Counted from the first letter of the stretch, positions 10,236-21,394 are shown. The stretch: DNA of 64,000 nucleotides from Bufo bufo (GCF_905171765.1 NC_053392.1:102536220-102600219); one strand, 5' to 3'. Numbers and translations: made by a program. Notes: generated by a model from the sequence alone, not told the origin.

Positions 10236-11012
10236 TCTTAAGGTGGAGGTAGGAGACACTCTAGTGGAGGCTCTGCTGGACTCAGGGAGTCTGGTGTCCC
10301 TAGTAAGGGCTCCCCTGGTACAGTCAGCAGAGTATACTGGCCGGAAAGTCGGGGTCATGTGCATCCATGGAGAATTAAAAGACTATCTCGCCGCCCTGGT
10401 GTCTCTACCACAGGGGCTGGCAGATGGACTCTTGAAGTGGCAGTTGCCCCAAATTTACACTACGAACTTATAATAGGTAGAGACTTCCCGGCACTATGGC
10501 CTGCTATGAGAGTGACTGATACCCATGAGACAGGGGTAACCCTAGCAGAGTGGCCTGGCTCAGGGGGGAGACCAGAACCCTAGGAACCTGAGACCGAAGG
10601 GCCAGTGGTAGGGGTGACCGCCACTTCGGTGGAAGAGGGGGAGACAACCCCGCTGAGTGTGATGGTGGGAGACGTGGAGGACTTGCCGCCGGGTGCTGAA
10701 TTGGCAGACCTGAATGTCTCCAGGGATAATCTTAATACCGCCCAACGTCGGGACCCAAGCCATGTGTTAATAGTAGATGGTGAACCACAACAACCTGGGG
10801 CAGAGTCAGTGTTTCCCCGTTTTGTGGTTCATCGGGATATGTTGTATCGGGTAAATCAACTATGGGGTGAGCCTATTGAACAGTTGGTGGTCCCCAAGGC
10901 TTATCGCAAGCTTGTGTTAGATCTAGCCCACCAACATGTTCTCGGGGGTCACCTGGGGCTGCAGAAAACTCAGGATCGTATTCTACATTGGTTTTGTTTT
11001 TACATAGCCAAA
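10236..11012 (+). pseudogene. Gypsy retrotransposon protease-to-integrase remnant
   Basis: Three overlapping frames hold pieces of one Pol. The frame at 10243-10473 has an aspartic protease motif (ALLDSGSLVSLV, catalytic D near 10279). The frame at 10359-10583 has the following IIGRDFP segment. The frame at 10605-11015 ends in the start of an integrase zinc-binding domain (HQHVLGGHLGLQKTQDRI); only its histidines remain because the sequence is cut at about 11003. The reverse transcriptase is absent between protease and integrase, so a large deletion has removed it. The family differs from the chromodomain Gypsy copies at 25.6 and 53.3 kb. Confidence 0.75.
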
Positions 11013-11033
11013 TAGACATAGCCAAATAGAAAA

Positions 11034-11036
11034 AAA

Positions 11037-11072
<36 letters not shown>
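11034..11072. repeat. (TA)n microsatellite
   Basis: An uninterrupted run of alternating T and A after AAAAAAAGTA. It follows a tandem ACATAGCCAAATAG pair (11004-11030) whose sequence also occurs at 9333-9346. Confidence 0.9.
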
Positions 11073-11075
<3 letters not shown>

Positions 11076-11385
11076 GACACAGTGAGGGGTTGAGTGTTGC
11101 AAGGCAGGTATTTTCCTCCCAGCATGTGCGGCTGGGCTGGTTTCCAGTCAGGTGAGGTCAAATACCATACCAGAGTTGTGCCGATCCGGGTTTTGGCAGC
11201 ACCTGGCTGTCCTAAAATAGGCAGCTGGGCTCAGCAGAGAGGTCTCTGTTTTTGGGATCTGAGGCTTTGTGTCGTGCTGGAGGGCTGAGTGCCACATGCT
11301 GGGGGAAACAGACCCCCTAAAGCCTGCTGTGGACTACTGGAGGCAGAACTGCCAGCAAGGTGACTTGTGTTATATGAACTTTCGA
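11073..11385 (+). mobile_element. LTR-like fragment of a Gypsy element
   Basis: It begins with TGTGACACAGTGAGGGGTTG, as expected for an LTR 5' end, and includes GTGCCGATCCGGGTTTTGGC and GGTCTCTGTTTTTGGGATCT, shared with 9842-9920. No matching second LTR is present. The right limit is approximate; sequence from about 11386 belongs to another repeat. Confidence 0.5.
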
Positions 11386-11582
11386 TTGTGTGTGAATTAA
11401 CACCAAGACTGCACCCCCCTAAATGCATTGAAGCAACTGCCATGCGATTGGTTGACTAGATAATTGCATTAATGAGAAATAGAACTGGTGTTTCTAATAA
11501 TTCTTTAGGTGAGTGTGTATATATACACACACACACACAAAGTATAGCACACTGATCACTATATTTGCCATTTAAGTCAATG
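11386..11582. repeat. Terminal piece of an interspersed repeat plus TA/CA microsatellite
   Basis: AAATGCATTGAAGCAACTGC, GATTGGTTGACTAGATAATT and TAATAATTCTTTAGGTGAGT make up the end of an interspersed repeat I recognise from fish and amphibian sequence, but I cannot assign its class. A TA/CA run follows at about 11515-11539. There is no gene. Confidence 0.45.
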
Positions 11583-11700
11583 TTAAGATACATACAATGG
11601 GGGGCGGAGCTTGGCCGCTAAGCTGAATGGCTGCATGTCACTGAGCTCCTCTTCCTAACTGGCTCTATAACCCCTTAAAACGCACCTTTTCACCGCGCTA

Positions 11701-12978
11701 ATGGGCAAAGTGGGGAAAGATCGCTCCAAGGACCCGACAGAACCGACTCCGGTCCACTCCAAGCAGCCTGACATGGAGCAATTTCTGAGAAAACAGCCTA
11801 AGGCTAGATCTGCCGAGAACCCCAAGATGGCGCAAAGCGCAACTCTTCATTCTGAAGCTGAAGAATATTCGGAGGCGGGAAGTGCATCTGACGCTTCCGA
11901 TTATAAAATTCGTAAGCGCTGTGCGATTATTTCCAAAGCAGTGCTTCAAGAGGTTCTGGACTCTGCCTTGGCCCCTCTCAAGCAAGACCTGACCGATATT
12001 AAAGAAGACCTCCGTGGCCTGGGACACCGGGTGCAAGCACTGGAAACTTCGCAGGATGCGGAGGCGGGAAGTGCATCTGACGCTTCCGATTATAAAATTC
12101 GTAAGCGCTGTGCGATTATTTCCAAAGCAGTGCTTCAAGAGGTTCTGGACTCTGCCTTGGCCCCTCTCAAGCAAGACCTGACCGATATTAAAGAAGACCT
12201 CCGTGGCCTGGGACACCGGGTGCAAGCACTGGAAACTTCGCAGGATGCGATTTTTGCGCACGCCGAAAAATCGGGTAAGGCCCTTTAATTGCACAAGGTA
12301 CTGATCAACGAGGCGCTTCTTGGAATCAAAGATCAGGAAAATCGCAGCCGCCGAAAAAATATTCGAATCCGAAAATTACCAGAAACATTCGCATCGGAAG
12401 CATTGGAAAAAATTGCGAATTAAATATTCGCGACTTTTTTGGGACCTGAAAGAGCTGGGAAAATCGTAATTGAACGCATCCACCGTGCTCTACGGCTTAA
12501 ACCTAAGGCACCTGAGCCCCCAAGGGATGTGATTTGTGGCCTCCTCAGCTATGTGGATACAGCGGCCCTCTTGCAAGCGGCCAGAGAAGCAGACCGCCTA
12601 GACTATGACGGCACGCCCATTCTGTTCTTCCAGGACTTGGCGCCTTCCACATTGGCTAAACGCCGTTTGCTTCGCCCGCTCCTGGAATCTCTTAAGACCT
12701 CGGCCATCCCATTTAGGTGGCTATATCCGTTTGGACTTGCCATTATGAAGAACGGGAGGCAGATCACTATCCGCACTCCCTCGGACTTAAAAGCTGCTTG
12801 GGGACCCCTGGGAATCTCCCCCGTGGATATCCCCTCCTGGATGCCAGCCGACCAAGGTGACCCTCTGCCTGTGCTACACCGAGAAGACCTGTGGCAGCAT
12901 GTCTCTTCCAGAGCAGCCGACAAGCCTGGACGAAACCGCCAAGCGTCTGCAAAATCGGGACCCCTTCCACATCGCTGA
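11701..12978 (+). pseudogene. L1 ORF1 (RNA-binding chaperone), disrupted
   Basis: The ATG at 11701 opens a frame with a charged, coiled-coil-like N-terminal region (KQDLTDIKEDLRGLGHRVQA). A 63-codon block of this region is present twice in tandem. The frame ends at a TAA at 12286-12288. The RRM-like part continues in another frame (RRKNIRIRKLPE, about 12345-12380), is broken again at a TAA near 12421, and resumes from 12439 to 12978 with the C-terminal domain (IHRALRLKPKAPEPPRDVI). In L1 this protein trimerises through the coiled coil and binds the element RNA. The identification is firm; the broken frames mean no full protein is made. Confidence 0.85.
11872..12249 (+). repeat. In-frame 189-bp tandem duplication inside L1 ORF1
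   Basis: Bases from 11872 recur from 12061, an offset of exactly 189 (63 codons), and the two translated blocks are identical. The duplicated block begins EAGSASDASDYKIRKR and ends VQALETSQDA, covering a basic linker and heptad-like helix. The duplication keeps the reading frame and would lengthen the coiled coil. Confidence 0.92.
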
Positions 12979-13475
12979 GACTCTCTAGCACTTGTATGGA
13001 CCCCTCTGTTTGAGTTCTGCCTCGTGAGTTCTGCTGTTTTTCGAACCTCACGCCTACGACCGCAGCTGACTCTACGCTGGTACTCTTAGCTTTGCATTAT
13101 AGCTAGAATATGTTTGCCAGATTTTCTCAAGGACCTGGTGCTCTGGTTTGTTGCTACCCACCCACCCCAGACGCTAGGGTTGTGCCAGTGTTCTTATCAG
13201 TTCATTCCCCTTTACCCCTGATGGCCTGCCTAAGGCCCTCACATGCTCTACAGGACCCCCCACCTGATTGATCCCGGCCGTACGCCGTAATGAGAAAGGA
13301 TCCCCCCAAACGTCAGGCGCCTTGTGGAGCTACCAGTTCATATCTTACTGTTTTGGTTGCACCATGTTATTTACCTTTTCCCTCCCTATGATTACAGGTG
13401 TTCTCTTCCATCTGACCTAACCTGCCTTACCACTTTTGTGTCTCTTCCCTCATTTTCCACGCTTTCCCGGATCAT

Positions 13476-16400
13476 ATGGCGACTACACGCAAACCTCTCC
13501 TCTCTTATCCTAAAATGGCCTCCATCGTAGTCTCTTTCCTCAATGTCAGAGGCCTGAACGAGCCATGCAAAAGATCCCAGGTATTATCCCTTCTCCAAAA
13601 AGATAAAGTGTCCGTCGTTTTTTTCCAAGAGACCCACTTCCGGTCAGGTAAGATACCTAACCTCCCAAAACAAAATCACAGAAATATCGTGGCAAATATT
13701 GGGGAACTGCTCAAACCCCAAACACTGTAGCGTGTTTTTCATTGGGGGAGCAGTCCCACCGCATGTGGACCGCAGCAAACGACTATCCCCAGCAAAAAAA
13801 TGCATACAATGGAGGATCTTGGCGCGGTCCACATGCACCACAAAGGCATCCTACACAAAACGGAGAATTGTGCAGATGAAAATATAATCCTATAGATCAC
13901 AGAAAAAATGCACCAAACGGATATGCCACTGACTATACTGGCTAGTCATAAATGTAGATATTAAAAGCTGAGACTTTTGCCAATATATTCCTGTCAGGAA
14001 AATATCGGAGCCCATCATGCACCACCAAGATACCTAACCTCCCCCCTAAGAAATTCTCCCAATGGTTCCATAGCGCATATAGCTCTGCTAGCAGGGGTGT
14101 CAGTATAGCCATTCACAAACAACTACCATTTAAACTTTCTGCCTCCTCCTCTGACTCTGAGGGTAGATATTTGTTTGTGAAGGGCACTATTGCGGACACA
14201 CCGGTTATCCTGGCTAACCTGTACGCACCTAATAGGGGACAGGTTGCATGGCTGGTTCAGACCCTCGCTTTACTATCCTCCTTTAAGGAAGGAATTGTTA
14301 TCTTAGGTGGTGAATTTAATGTTGCTCTGGACCCTACATTGGACTCCTCCACCAAGAAATCGGTCATTACACATAGGAACCTTCGGCGCTTAAAACTTGC
14401 ACTAAGGAAGTTAGGGGTTTTAGACACGTGGCACACACTAAACCCCTCTGGTAGGGATTTTACATTTTACTCCCATGCTAAATCCTCCTACCATAGACTG
14501 GACTACCTCTTCCTCTCATCAGCTCAAGCCCCATTGCTCATAGATGCCAGAATAGGCAATTTTACCCTCTCCGATCACGCCCCCATTTTTCTGTCCCTTT
14601 CTTTAACTGCCCTTCCGAGGAAGGAGTGGAATTGGCGACTCAACGACACCCTTATTCTAGATTCAGCCAATGCATCGAAACTGTCCTCCTCACTAAACAA
14701 ATTTTTTCAACGAAATGCGGCAGGTCCCACCCCGCCCTCCCCCTCCATCATCTGGGAAGCCCATAAAGTAGTGATTCGCAGGGAACTTATAGCCCTCGGC
14801 TCTCACATAAAAAAACAACGCTCGCAAGCCGTGGCGACCCTCCTGTCCCAGATTGCATCGCTCGAACTTGTCCACAAACAATCACAAGCCCTGAGTTGCG
14901 CGGCTGAGCTTTCGGAAGCCCGAACGAAACTTAAGAACTTACTCAATATAACCTCAGCCAAGCTTCTCTTCCGCTCCAAGTTCAGATCCTACGCACACGG
15001 TGACAAGGGGAACAAACTCATGTCAGCGATAGCTAAAAAACAATACGCAGACTCCTTCATCTCGGCCATTAAAGACGCCAAGGGTAACCTCCTCAAAACT
15101 ATAGCGAAAGCTTTTAGCTCTTTTTATAAAGACCTTTATAACTTTTCATCCCCCTCTAACTCATCACCAGCGGATCTCTCTACTCTCCAACTTCCTAACA
15201 TAACTCCCTCGCAATCCTCCCAACTCTTAGCCCCAATCACTGATGCGGAAATTCTTAAAGTCCTTTCCTCGATCCCGTAGGGAAAAAGTCCTGGGCCTGA
15301 CGGCTTTTCCATAACTTATTACAAAACTTTCAAGAATATTTTAGTGCCCCACTTCCAGACCTTATGCAACCATTTGCTTACTGGAGGCTCCCTTACCCCC
15401 CAATCGCTTGAAGCGCACATCACCATTATCCACAAAGAAAACAAAGACCCACTAAACTGTGGCAGTTACCGCCCAATATCCCTACTGAACACAGATCTTA
15501 AGTGGTGGGCTAAGATCCTGGCCCAACGGATTCAGACAATTCTTCCTGATATTATCCATGAGGAACAAGTTGGGTTCGTCTCTGGCAGACAGGGCAGTGA
15601 GAATACTGTCCGCCTTCTTCACCTTATGAACTGGGCCCGGTGCACATCCACGCCGCTGGCTTTGCTCAGTACTGACGCGGAGAAAGCTTTTGACAGGGTC
15701 AGCTGGCATTATATGTCGCTGGCCCTGTCGAAATTTGGCTTCCCAGAACAATTCATCACAGCTATTTTCTCTCTATACTCGCGCCCCTCTGCCAGAGTCA
15801 AAGTCAACGGCATCCTCTCACCTACCTTTGCAATCTCCAATGGCACCAGGCAGGGGTGCTCACTGTCCCCGGCACTTTTCATTATTGTCATGGAAACGTT
15901 ACTCTGCAAAATCAGACAGGACCCAGAAATCAAAGGCATCCAAATTGCCTCCCACATTCATCTCACCGCAGCATTTGCGGACGACCTTCTCATTATAACT
16001 ACCAACCCCAAAATGTCATTCCCTAAATTGCATGCACTCTTCGACGAGTTTGGGTGGATATCTAACTTCAAGATTAACTATAGCAAGTCCCTCGCCCTAA
16101 ATGTTACCTGCCCAAACTCCTTGGTAAAATCTCTTAAACGCACCACTTCCTTTTCTTGGGCCCCCCCGAGATATCACATTCCTGGGAGTTCATGTCTCGG
16201 CGGATCTCAGGGAACTTTTTGACCTTAATTAAGCCCCCCTACTTAAGTCCATTAGATTACACTTGCAGTCCTTAAAACTCCCTTTTACCTCCTGGATAGG
16301 CAGGAAAAACTACCTTAAGACCTTTATAGTTCCGAGCTTCTATATTTATTGCAAACCCTACCAATCTGGCTACCCCACTCTTTCTTTGTGGAAGTGCGCC

Positions 16401-17642
16401 GCTCGTTTTCTCTCTTTTTATGGGCAGGTAAATCCTCTAGGATAGCCTATTCCACCCTGACCAGAGAGAGGAGATTCGGAGGCTTTGGCCTACCTGATAT
16501 TTACACGTACTACAAAGCTTCGTTACTAGGTAGATGCCTCTCCTTGACCAACCGCCATCCCCCGAACCTTTGCGTCCATCTAGAACGTAATCTGCTATCT
16601 TATAAAGAAAACCTTATACTCTGGGGAATCCGCTCATGCTCTCCTAATAACTCATACACCTCCCCACTTTGGAAGGGCATGTTAGTCGAATGAGCGAAAT
16701 TGTACAAATCCCAGGACCTTCGGTTTCCCAGCCCTCACCTACTTTTGCACCTGTTACAGGGACATGTCCATCCTGACACCTCCAAACCGACAGGTGTTTG
16801 GTCCCTATTATCGGAAGTCGCACTACGTGATATCACATCAGACAGCGGCGACCTAGATTGGACCGTTATACGCTCCCTCCCCAAAGTCAGCACCACTTCT
16901 TTTCTCTCAACCATGGCCTTTAGCAAAGATACCACTGCTCTCAAACTACCAAACCTCACGGCAAAATCGCCCACCTGGCTAGAGAAAAAGCTAGAGGCGA
17001 CCGAGGCCCCAAAAAAAACACTTTCAACCTTGTACAGGGAGCTGCTCTCTGCCGCCCCTCCGGCACTGCAATTTATAGGTGCTTGGGAAAAAGAGCTTTC
17101 AATAAGTCTCTCAGACCCAGAGAGCGTTCATCTACTCTCATTCACATGGCTTCAACCGGTGTATTGAAATCCAGGAAAATTTGTACAAATTACTCACGAG
17201 ATGGTTTAAGACGCCGGAATTCCTGCACAAACTCAACCCTGACAGACCAAAGCAGTGCTGGAGGTGCGGGATTGAAGCTGGCTCCCTCTCTCACATATGG
17301 TGGTATTGTAGTAAAATACGTTCATTCTGGGACCAACTGGAGGTACAGATTAATCATATCTGTTCCTCTCAGGTGCGCTTAGATGCCAACTTAATCTTAC
17401 TCTGGTGCCCTAATGACTCGCTCCTCCCCTCTAAGTCAAATCTGCCGACCATGCTCCTTACTGCTGCCCGACTGTTGATCCCTTTCCTTTGGAAGAATGA
17501 GTCCCCCCCTACGATGCAAATGTGGATCGAAAAGACTGACCAACTATACAGATTTGAGGAAATCGCTCATTGGGAAACCCGCTCACGTAGCCGGTTTCTC
17601 GAGATATGGAAACCATGGGCGTGCTTCCGTAAATTTACATGA
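13476..17642 (+). pseudogene. L1 ORF2 (endonuclease/reverse transcriptase), disrupted
   Basis: The domains appear in the expected order. The apurinic-like endonuclease starts near 13515 (FLNVRGLNEP), has QETHF near 13626, is interrupted at 13667-14026, and resumes with NLYAPN, GGEFN (E at 14312-14314 where GGDFN is usual) and SDHAP near 14570. The reverse transcriptase follows with YRPISLLN (about 15470), DAEKAFDRV, GTRQGCSLSP and FADD (about 15974; YADD is usual). A C-terminal cysteine motif CWRCG...HIWWYC lies near 17250. Breaks are an in-frame TAG at 15278, frameshifts near 16165, 16345 and 17150, and a TGA at 16691. The enzyme would nick and prime at genomic DNA, but this copy cannot make it. 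Confidence 0.9.
13667..14026. mobile_element. 360-bp insertion in L1 ORF2 with 17-bp target duplication
   Basis: AAGATACCTAACCTCCC occurs at 13650-13666 and again at 14027-14043, and deleting the intervening 360 bases rejoins the L1 endonuclease sequence. The insert has an inner inverted repeat (CATGTGGACCGC near 13762 and GCGGTCCACATG near 13826). It lacks coding capacity. The target-duplication length points to LINE-driven retroposition (SINE or 5'-truncated LINE), but there is no clear poly(A) and I do not recognise the family. Confidence 0.85.
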
Positions 17643-17867
17643 AGTGGAAGAGACACCGTTCCCTACCCACCCTCCCTCTAACTCTCCACCCCTGTATATT
17701 CATTTTGTTTCTACTGTTTAAATCTGTTCATATGCTTTATCAGACATATGTCATTATGGTCACTGGACTATTATTTCTGCATATTCATTGGCAGCCATCT
17801 GCGTATGGCTCTTTACCATGCTTTACTATCCTGCGACTATATGCACTTTGAATAAAAAGAGTTTTGG
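17643..17867 (+). terminator. L1 3' UTR and polyadenylation signal
   Basis: Non-coding tail after the ORF2 stop. AATAAA lies at 17851-17856, followed by AAGAGTTTTG at the element end, directly against the target duplication. The tail is short and lacks a homopolymer A tract. Confidence 0.6.
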
Positions 17868-17967
17868 TTAAGATACATACAATGTTTGTGTTAATTTAAC
17901 TCCTACGCAAAGCTGCACACACTATCGAAGATAACCACATCATACAAATGAGTAAAAAATATTAGAC

Positions 17968-18202
17968 TTGCTCATTTATTTGGGGGATTCAGTCAGCACA
18001 ACCCTATATGCAGGTGCACATCGCTATGGCGAAATACATATACAAAGGGACCACTCATAGAGGCGACCTTGACGTGGTGAGTGGCTTATTACGCTTTGGC
18101 CAAAATGTGCACCAATGCCTCATTCAACATCCAGCATGGAGGCAGGGCAGAGTGCTGGTTGCAGAGTGCTATTGCATTTGTGTTCTTTTTGCTCATTTAT
18201 TT
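17968..18202. mobile_element. Short retroposon-like repeat with 14-bp flanking duplication
   Basis: TTGCTCATTTATTT lies at 17968-17981 and 18189-18202, flanking a 207-bp insert. The insert consists of an arm (17982-18048, GCAGGTGCACATCGCTATGG inside) and a core (18049-18188, GGCGACCTTGACGTGGTGAG and CGCTTTGGCCAAAATGT). The same core recurs at 63664-63800, but there the arm lies on the other side and is inverted. No ORF. The family is unidentified. Confidence 0.65.
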
Positions 18203-18232
18203 ATTGGGGGAAATGGTCCAATATCACATGTA

Positions 18233-19621
18233 TGTGAGTGGTGAAAGTATGTGAACCTTTAGGATTAGCAGATAATATGGATGTGAAATTAGAGTCATGT
18301 GTTTTCAATAAATAGGATGCCAATCAAGGAGTAGGTAACCTGTTTTATTTAACAAACAGGGATCTTTTAAATTCTGATCTTCACATGGCACTAGCAAAGG
18401 ATATTTCTTCAGTAGAGAAGTTGTTGATGCTCACCAGGTTTGAAAAAGGTACAAAGTCATCTCTCAACAGTTTAACTCTACCAATCTACAGTCAGACAGA
18501 TTGTGTACAAACGGAAGAAATTCAAGACCATTATCACACTCCCCATGAGTGGTTGACCAACAAAGATCATGCCAAAAGCAAGGTGTGTGATAACCTGCAA
18601 GGTCACAAAGAAAACCCAAGATAACCTCAGAGCAACTAAAGGCATTTCTAACATTAGCTAATGTTACTGTTCATGAGTCCAACATCATGAGTACACTGAT
18701 CTACAATGGTGTACATGGCAGGATTGCAAGGAGATAGCCGCTGATCTCCAAAAAGTACACTGCTGCCCATTTGCAGTTTACTAAAGATCACTTGGACAAG
18801 CCAGAAGGCCTATTGGAACAATGGTTTGTGGATGGATGAGACTAAAATAGAACTTTTTGGTTTAAATTAGAAGCATTATGTTTATAGAAAGGAAAACACT
18901 GCATTCCAGCATAAAAAACCTCTTCCCTTTTGTGAAACAAGGTGGTGGTAGTATCATGGTACCTGTAGTATCATGGTAGTACCTGTTTTTCTGCATATGG
19001 GCCAGGACAGCTTTCCATCTTTAGCAATGAATTCTGAATTATACAATAAACTTCTAAAGGAAAATGTCAGGAGATCGGTCTGTGAGCTGAATCTCAAGTG
19101 AACATGGGTCATGCAGCAACACAATGACCCTAAGTACAGAAGTCGTTCTACAAAAGAATGGTTAAAGAAGAAAAAAATTTACGTTATTGAATGACCAAGT
19201 CAAAGTCCTGACCTTAATCCAATAGTTGTGGAAGGACCTGAAGTGAGTTGTCCAGGGAGGGAAACCCACCAACATAACACAGTTGAATCTGTTTTGTATG
19301 GAGGAATGGGCTATCATTCCCCCAAGCTGATGTGCGGGACTAATCAACAATTACTGGAAACATTTAGTTACAATTATTACTGCACAAGAGGATCACACCA
19401 GCTTCTGGAAGCTGAGATCAAAGGATCACTTACTTTTGTCACTCACAGACATGTAATATTGGATCATTTTCCTTAATAAGCAAATTACCAAGTCAAATAT
19501 TTTTGACTCATTTTTTGGATTTGGTTATCTTTATCTACTTTTAGGTGTGAAAATCGGATTTAGGACAAATACAGTATATGCAGAAAATTCTGTAGAGTTC
19601 ACAAACTTTCAAGCACCACTG
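18233..19621 (+). pseudogene. Decayed Tc1-type transposon with transposase remnants
   Basis: The left end GTGAGTGGTGAAAGTATGTG and the right end CACAAACTTTCAAGCACCAC are degenerate inverted terminal repeats, each beside a TA. The catalytic-core remnants read on the plus strand: DETKIELFGLN near 18836, NDPKYRSRSTKEWLKKKK near 19123 and [10 protein letters not shown] near 19195. Stops and deletions separate them (for example TGA within IE*PSQSP), so there is no continuous transposase. It is an old copy, judged by the number of lesions. Confidence 0.8.
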
Positions 19622-20299
19622 TATTTGTCACATCCATATATACACTCATTGAATGTCTCATTTCACAACTATGGATATTAACATAGTTAGCCCCCTTGCT
19701 GTTCTATCATTATAACCAGTCTTGACTCTGTACTTTGGTACATGACAATGAGGTTTTGTGACCCCCCCCCCCCCCCCCCCATTCACAGTAGACTATTTTC
19801 GGCTGAATCTGTATCTGCAGCACCAGCCAGCAGTGATGGTAAGTTTGCAGTGTTCTCCAGCGAACACATGCGGGCTGCCATCTTTAGTAAGGTAGACTCA
19901 CTCGTCCGGCGATGCACAGGTAAGCCCTAATATGTATGAAGTAATCTAATATGTATGAAGAGCAAAAGATTGGGCATGTTCAAAGCCCAGTCCTCTTGTT
20001 CTCTAGACAGATAATCTGCTTCAAGTGGTGTCTTTTTTCTCTCTCTCACTGACAACACATATCTGACCATGTATGTGTATGGGGGAGTCAGGAGTGATAG
20101 CTGGCAGCCGAACACTCAACAGTTGTTGAAGGTCTTTGGGCGCCTTTAGTTGGGGCTGAGCTGCAGTACCAAGCACTGCTGCAAGTATAGAAGAGCTGCC
20201 ATGCCTGTGTAAATAATGGGTTGGTGGCTATGGCTGGAGTACTACAGTCCCTTCATTCTGCTGATTTGTGTCCTAAATATGCCATAACATAACATAAAT
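19622..20299. other. Gene-free region with a C run
   Basis: Contains a run of about 20 C at 19761-19780 and, near 20145-20175, a fragment (GGGGCTGAGCTGCAGTACCA) of the repeat family seen at 4292-5018. Otherwise unrecognised; no supported gene. Confidence 0.4.
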
Positions 20300-20700
20300 T
20301 CCTGTAGAAGAAAGTTTGTATTATACTTATCGCCCCGAAGTTGTGTGGGTTGGCCTCCTGGGAAACCGGTCATTGACATTCTACTTCCAAGAGTCCTCCT
20401 TCCACCAATGTCGCGTCCTTTACAAGGTTCCCAGGCTGGGCTAGGGATGGACGGACTGTGGACAGACATGTGCAACTCCTGAATCCACCTGATCTTCTCT
20501 CACGCCAGAAGGAGGATTAGTTCTGGCCCCATCCACAGTGGAAGAACACCCTGTATATAGTCCAGGCCAGAAACCTGGAAAAGGACGTGATGGTGGAAGC
20601 AGAGTATTCAGAAGAGGAGCATCACGTGACTGGGTTCCAGATTGGATAATCCCTGCAACCTCAGGATGGTTGGTATATTACAAACTTTCTTCTACAGGCA
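20300..20700. mobile_element. Fold-back MITE
   Basis: The left TCCTGTAGAAGAAAGTTTGT and right ACAAACTTTCTTCTACAGGC are inverted copies about 350 bases apart. There is no coding capacity. It sits inside a copy of the 4292-5018 repeat family, whose right end (CAGGAAAACCCCTTTAA) appears at about 20733-20750. Confidence 0.65.
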
Positions 20701-20755
20701 GGTTACATGTAATGAAGAGGAGTTTGTGGGACCAGGAAAACCCCTTTAATATGTA

Positions 20756-21394
20756 ATAGTATCCCATATCTAATTCCTATTATTCTCCCATACACTCTCT
20801 ATACCTCTTGATATTTTACGAGACAGATTTTATATGAAACGGTGGCATTACTATGTGAGAATTGTGTGGAGACATGTATTTGTGTTACGTATCACACCCA
20901 GCCACTTCTTTGATCTGTTGGTACACATTAGAGCAGCCACATTCCTAGGCATTATCCAGGAAAGTTAATATGACCGTGTACACACCACACCTTCCCAAGC
21001 TATTGATACTATGTTAGTTTTGTATCGGGTCTCTCGCGGTTCCATGCCATTAACAACATTTATGTTGGATCATTCTTCATTAGTTACATGTTTTCTTTAC
21101 CTTTATTCTCTTATTTTCTTAATCGTTTACTAGGATTAAAATGAAAATTCCATATTAAAAACAATGTGATCTAATTATGCAGGCATCTGCACGGTCAGGC
21201 GGGGTTTGTCTTGCTTTATAAAAACTCTAGTAACATTTGGAGACATTCAAACTAAATAAAGTATGTCATGTTTAACTCTTTCCAGCGAAGTGTTGTACAT
21301 TTATCATCAGGCGCTTGCCAGGATGGAGCTTTAGTGGTTGACAGCTGCCATTTAGAACCTGCCCATTTAAATGGGTATTCTGGTTATATTAAAG
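20756..21394. other. Gene-free AT-rich region
   Basis: No ORF and no recognised repeat; possibly single-copy genomic DNA. Confidence 0.35.

Larger units (their letters stand above)
11583..17884 (+). mobile_element. End-to-end L1-type LINE with target-site duplications
   Basis: The 17-bp target duplication TTAAGATACATACAATG flanks the element at 11583-11599 and 17868-17884; a further matching G before each makes it 18. Inside are a short 5' leader beginning GGGGGCGGAGCTTGGCCGC (11600-11700), ORF1 (from 11701), ORF2 (13476-17642) and a 3' UTR of about 225 bases ending in TTTGAATAAAAAGAGTTTTG. There is an AATAAA signal but no long poly(A) tail. The element is complete from end to end but dead: ORF1 and ORF2 carry stops and frameshifts, and a 360-bp insertion lies in the endonuclease region. 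Confidence 0.92.

Noticed and set aside
11698..12294. 198-codon minus-strand ORF
   Set aside because: It is the antisense shadow of L1 ORF1, lengthened by the in-frame duplication; no family resemblance.
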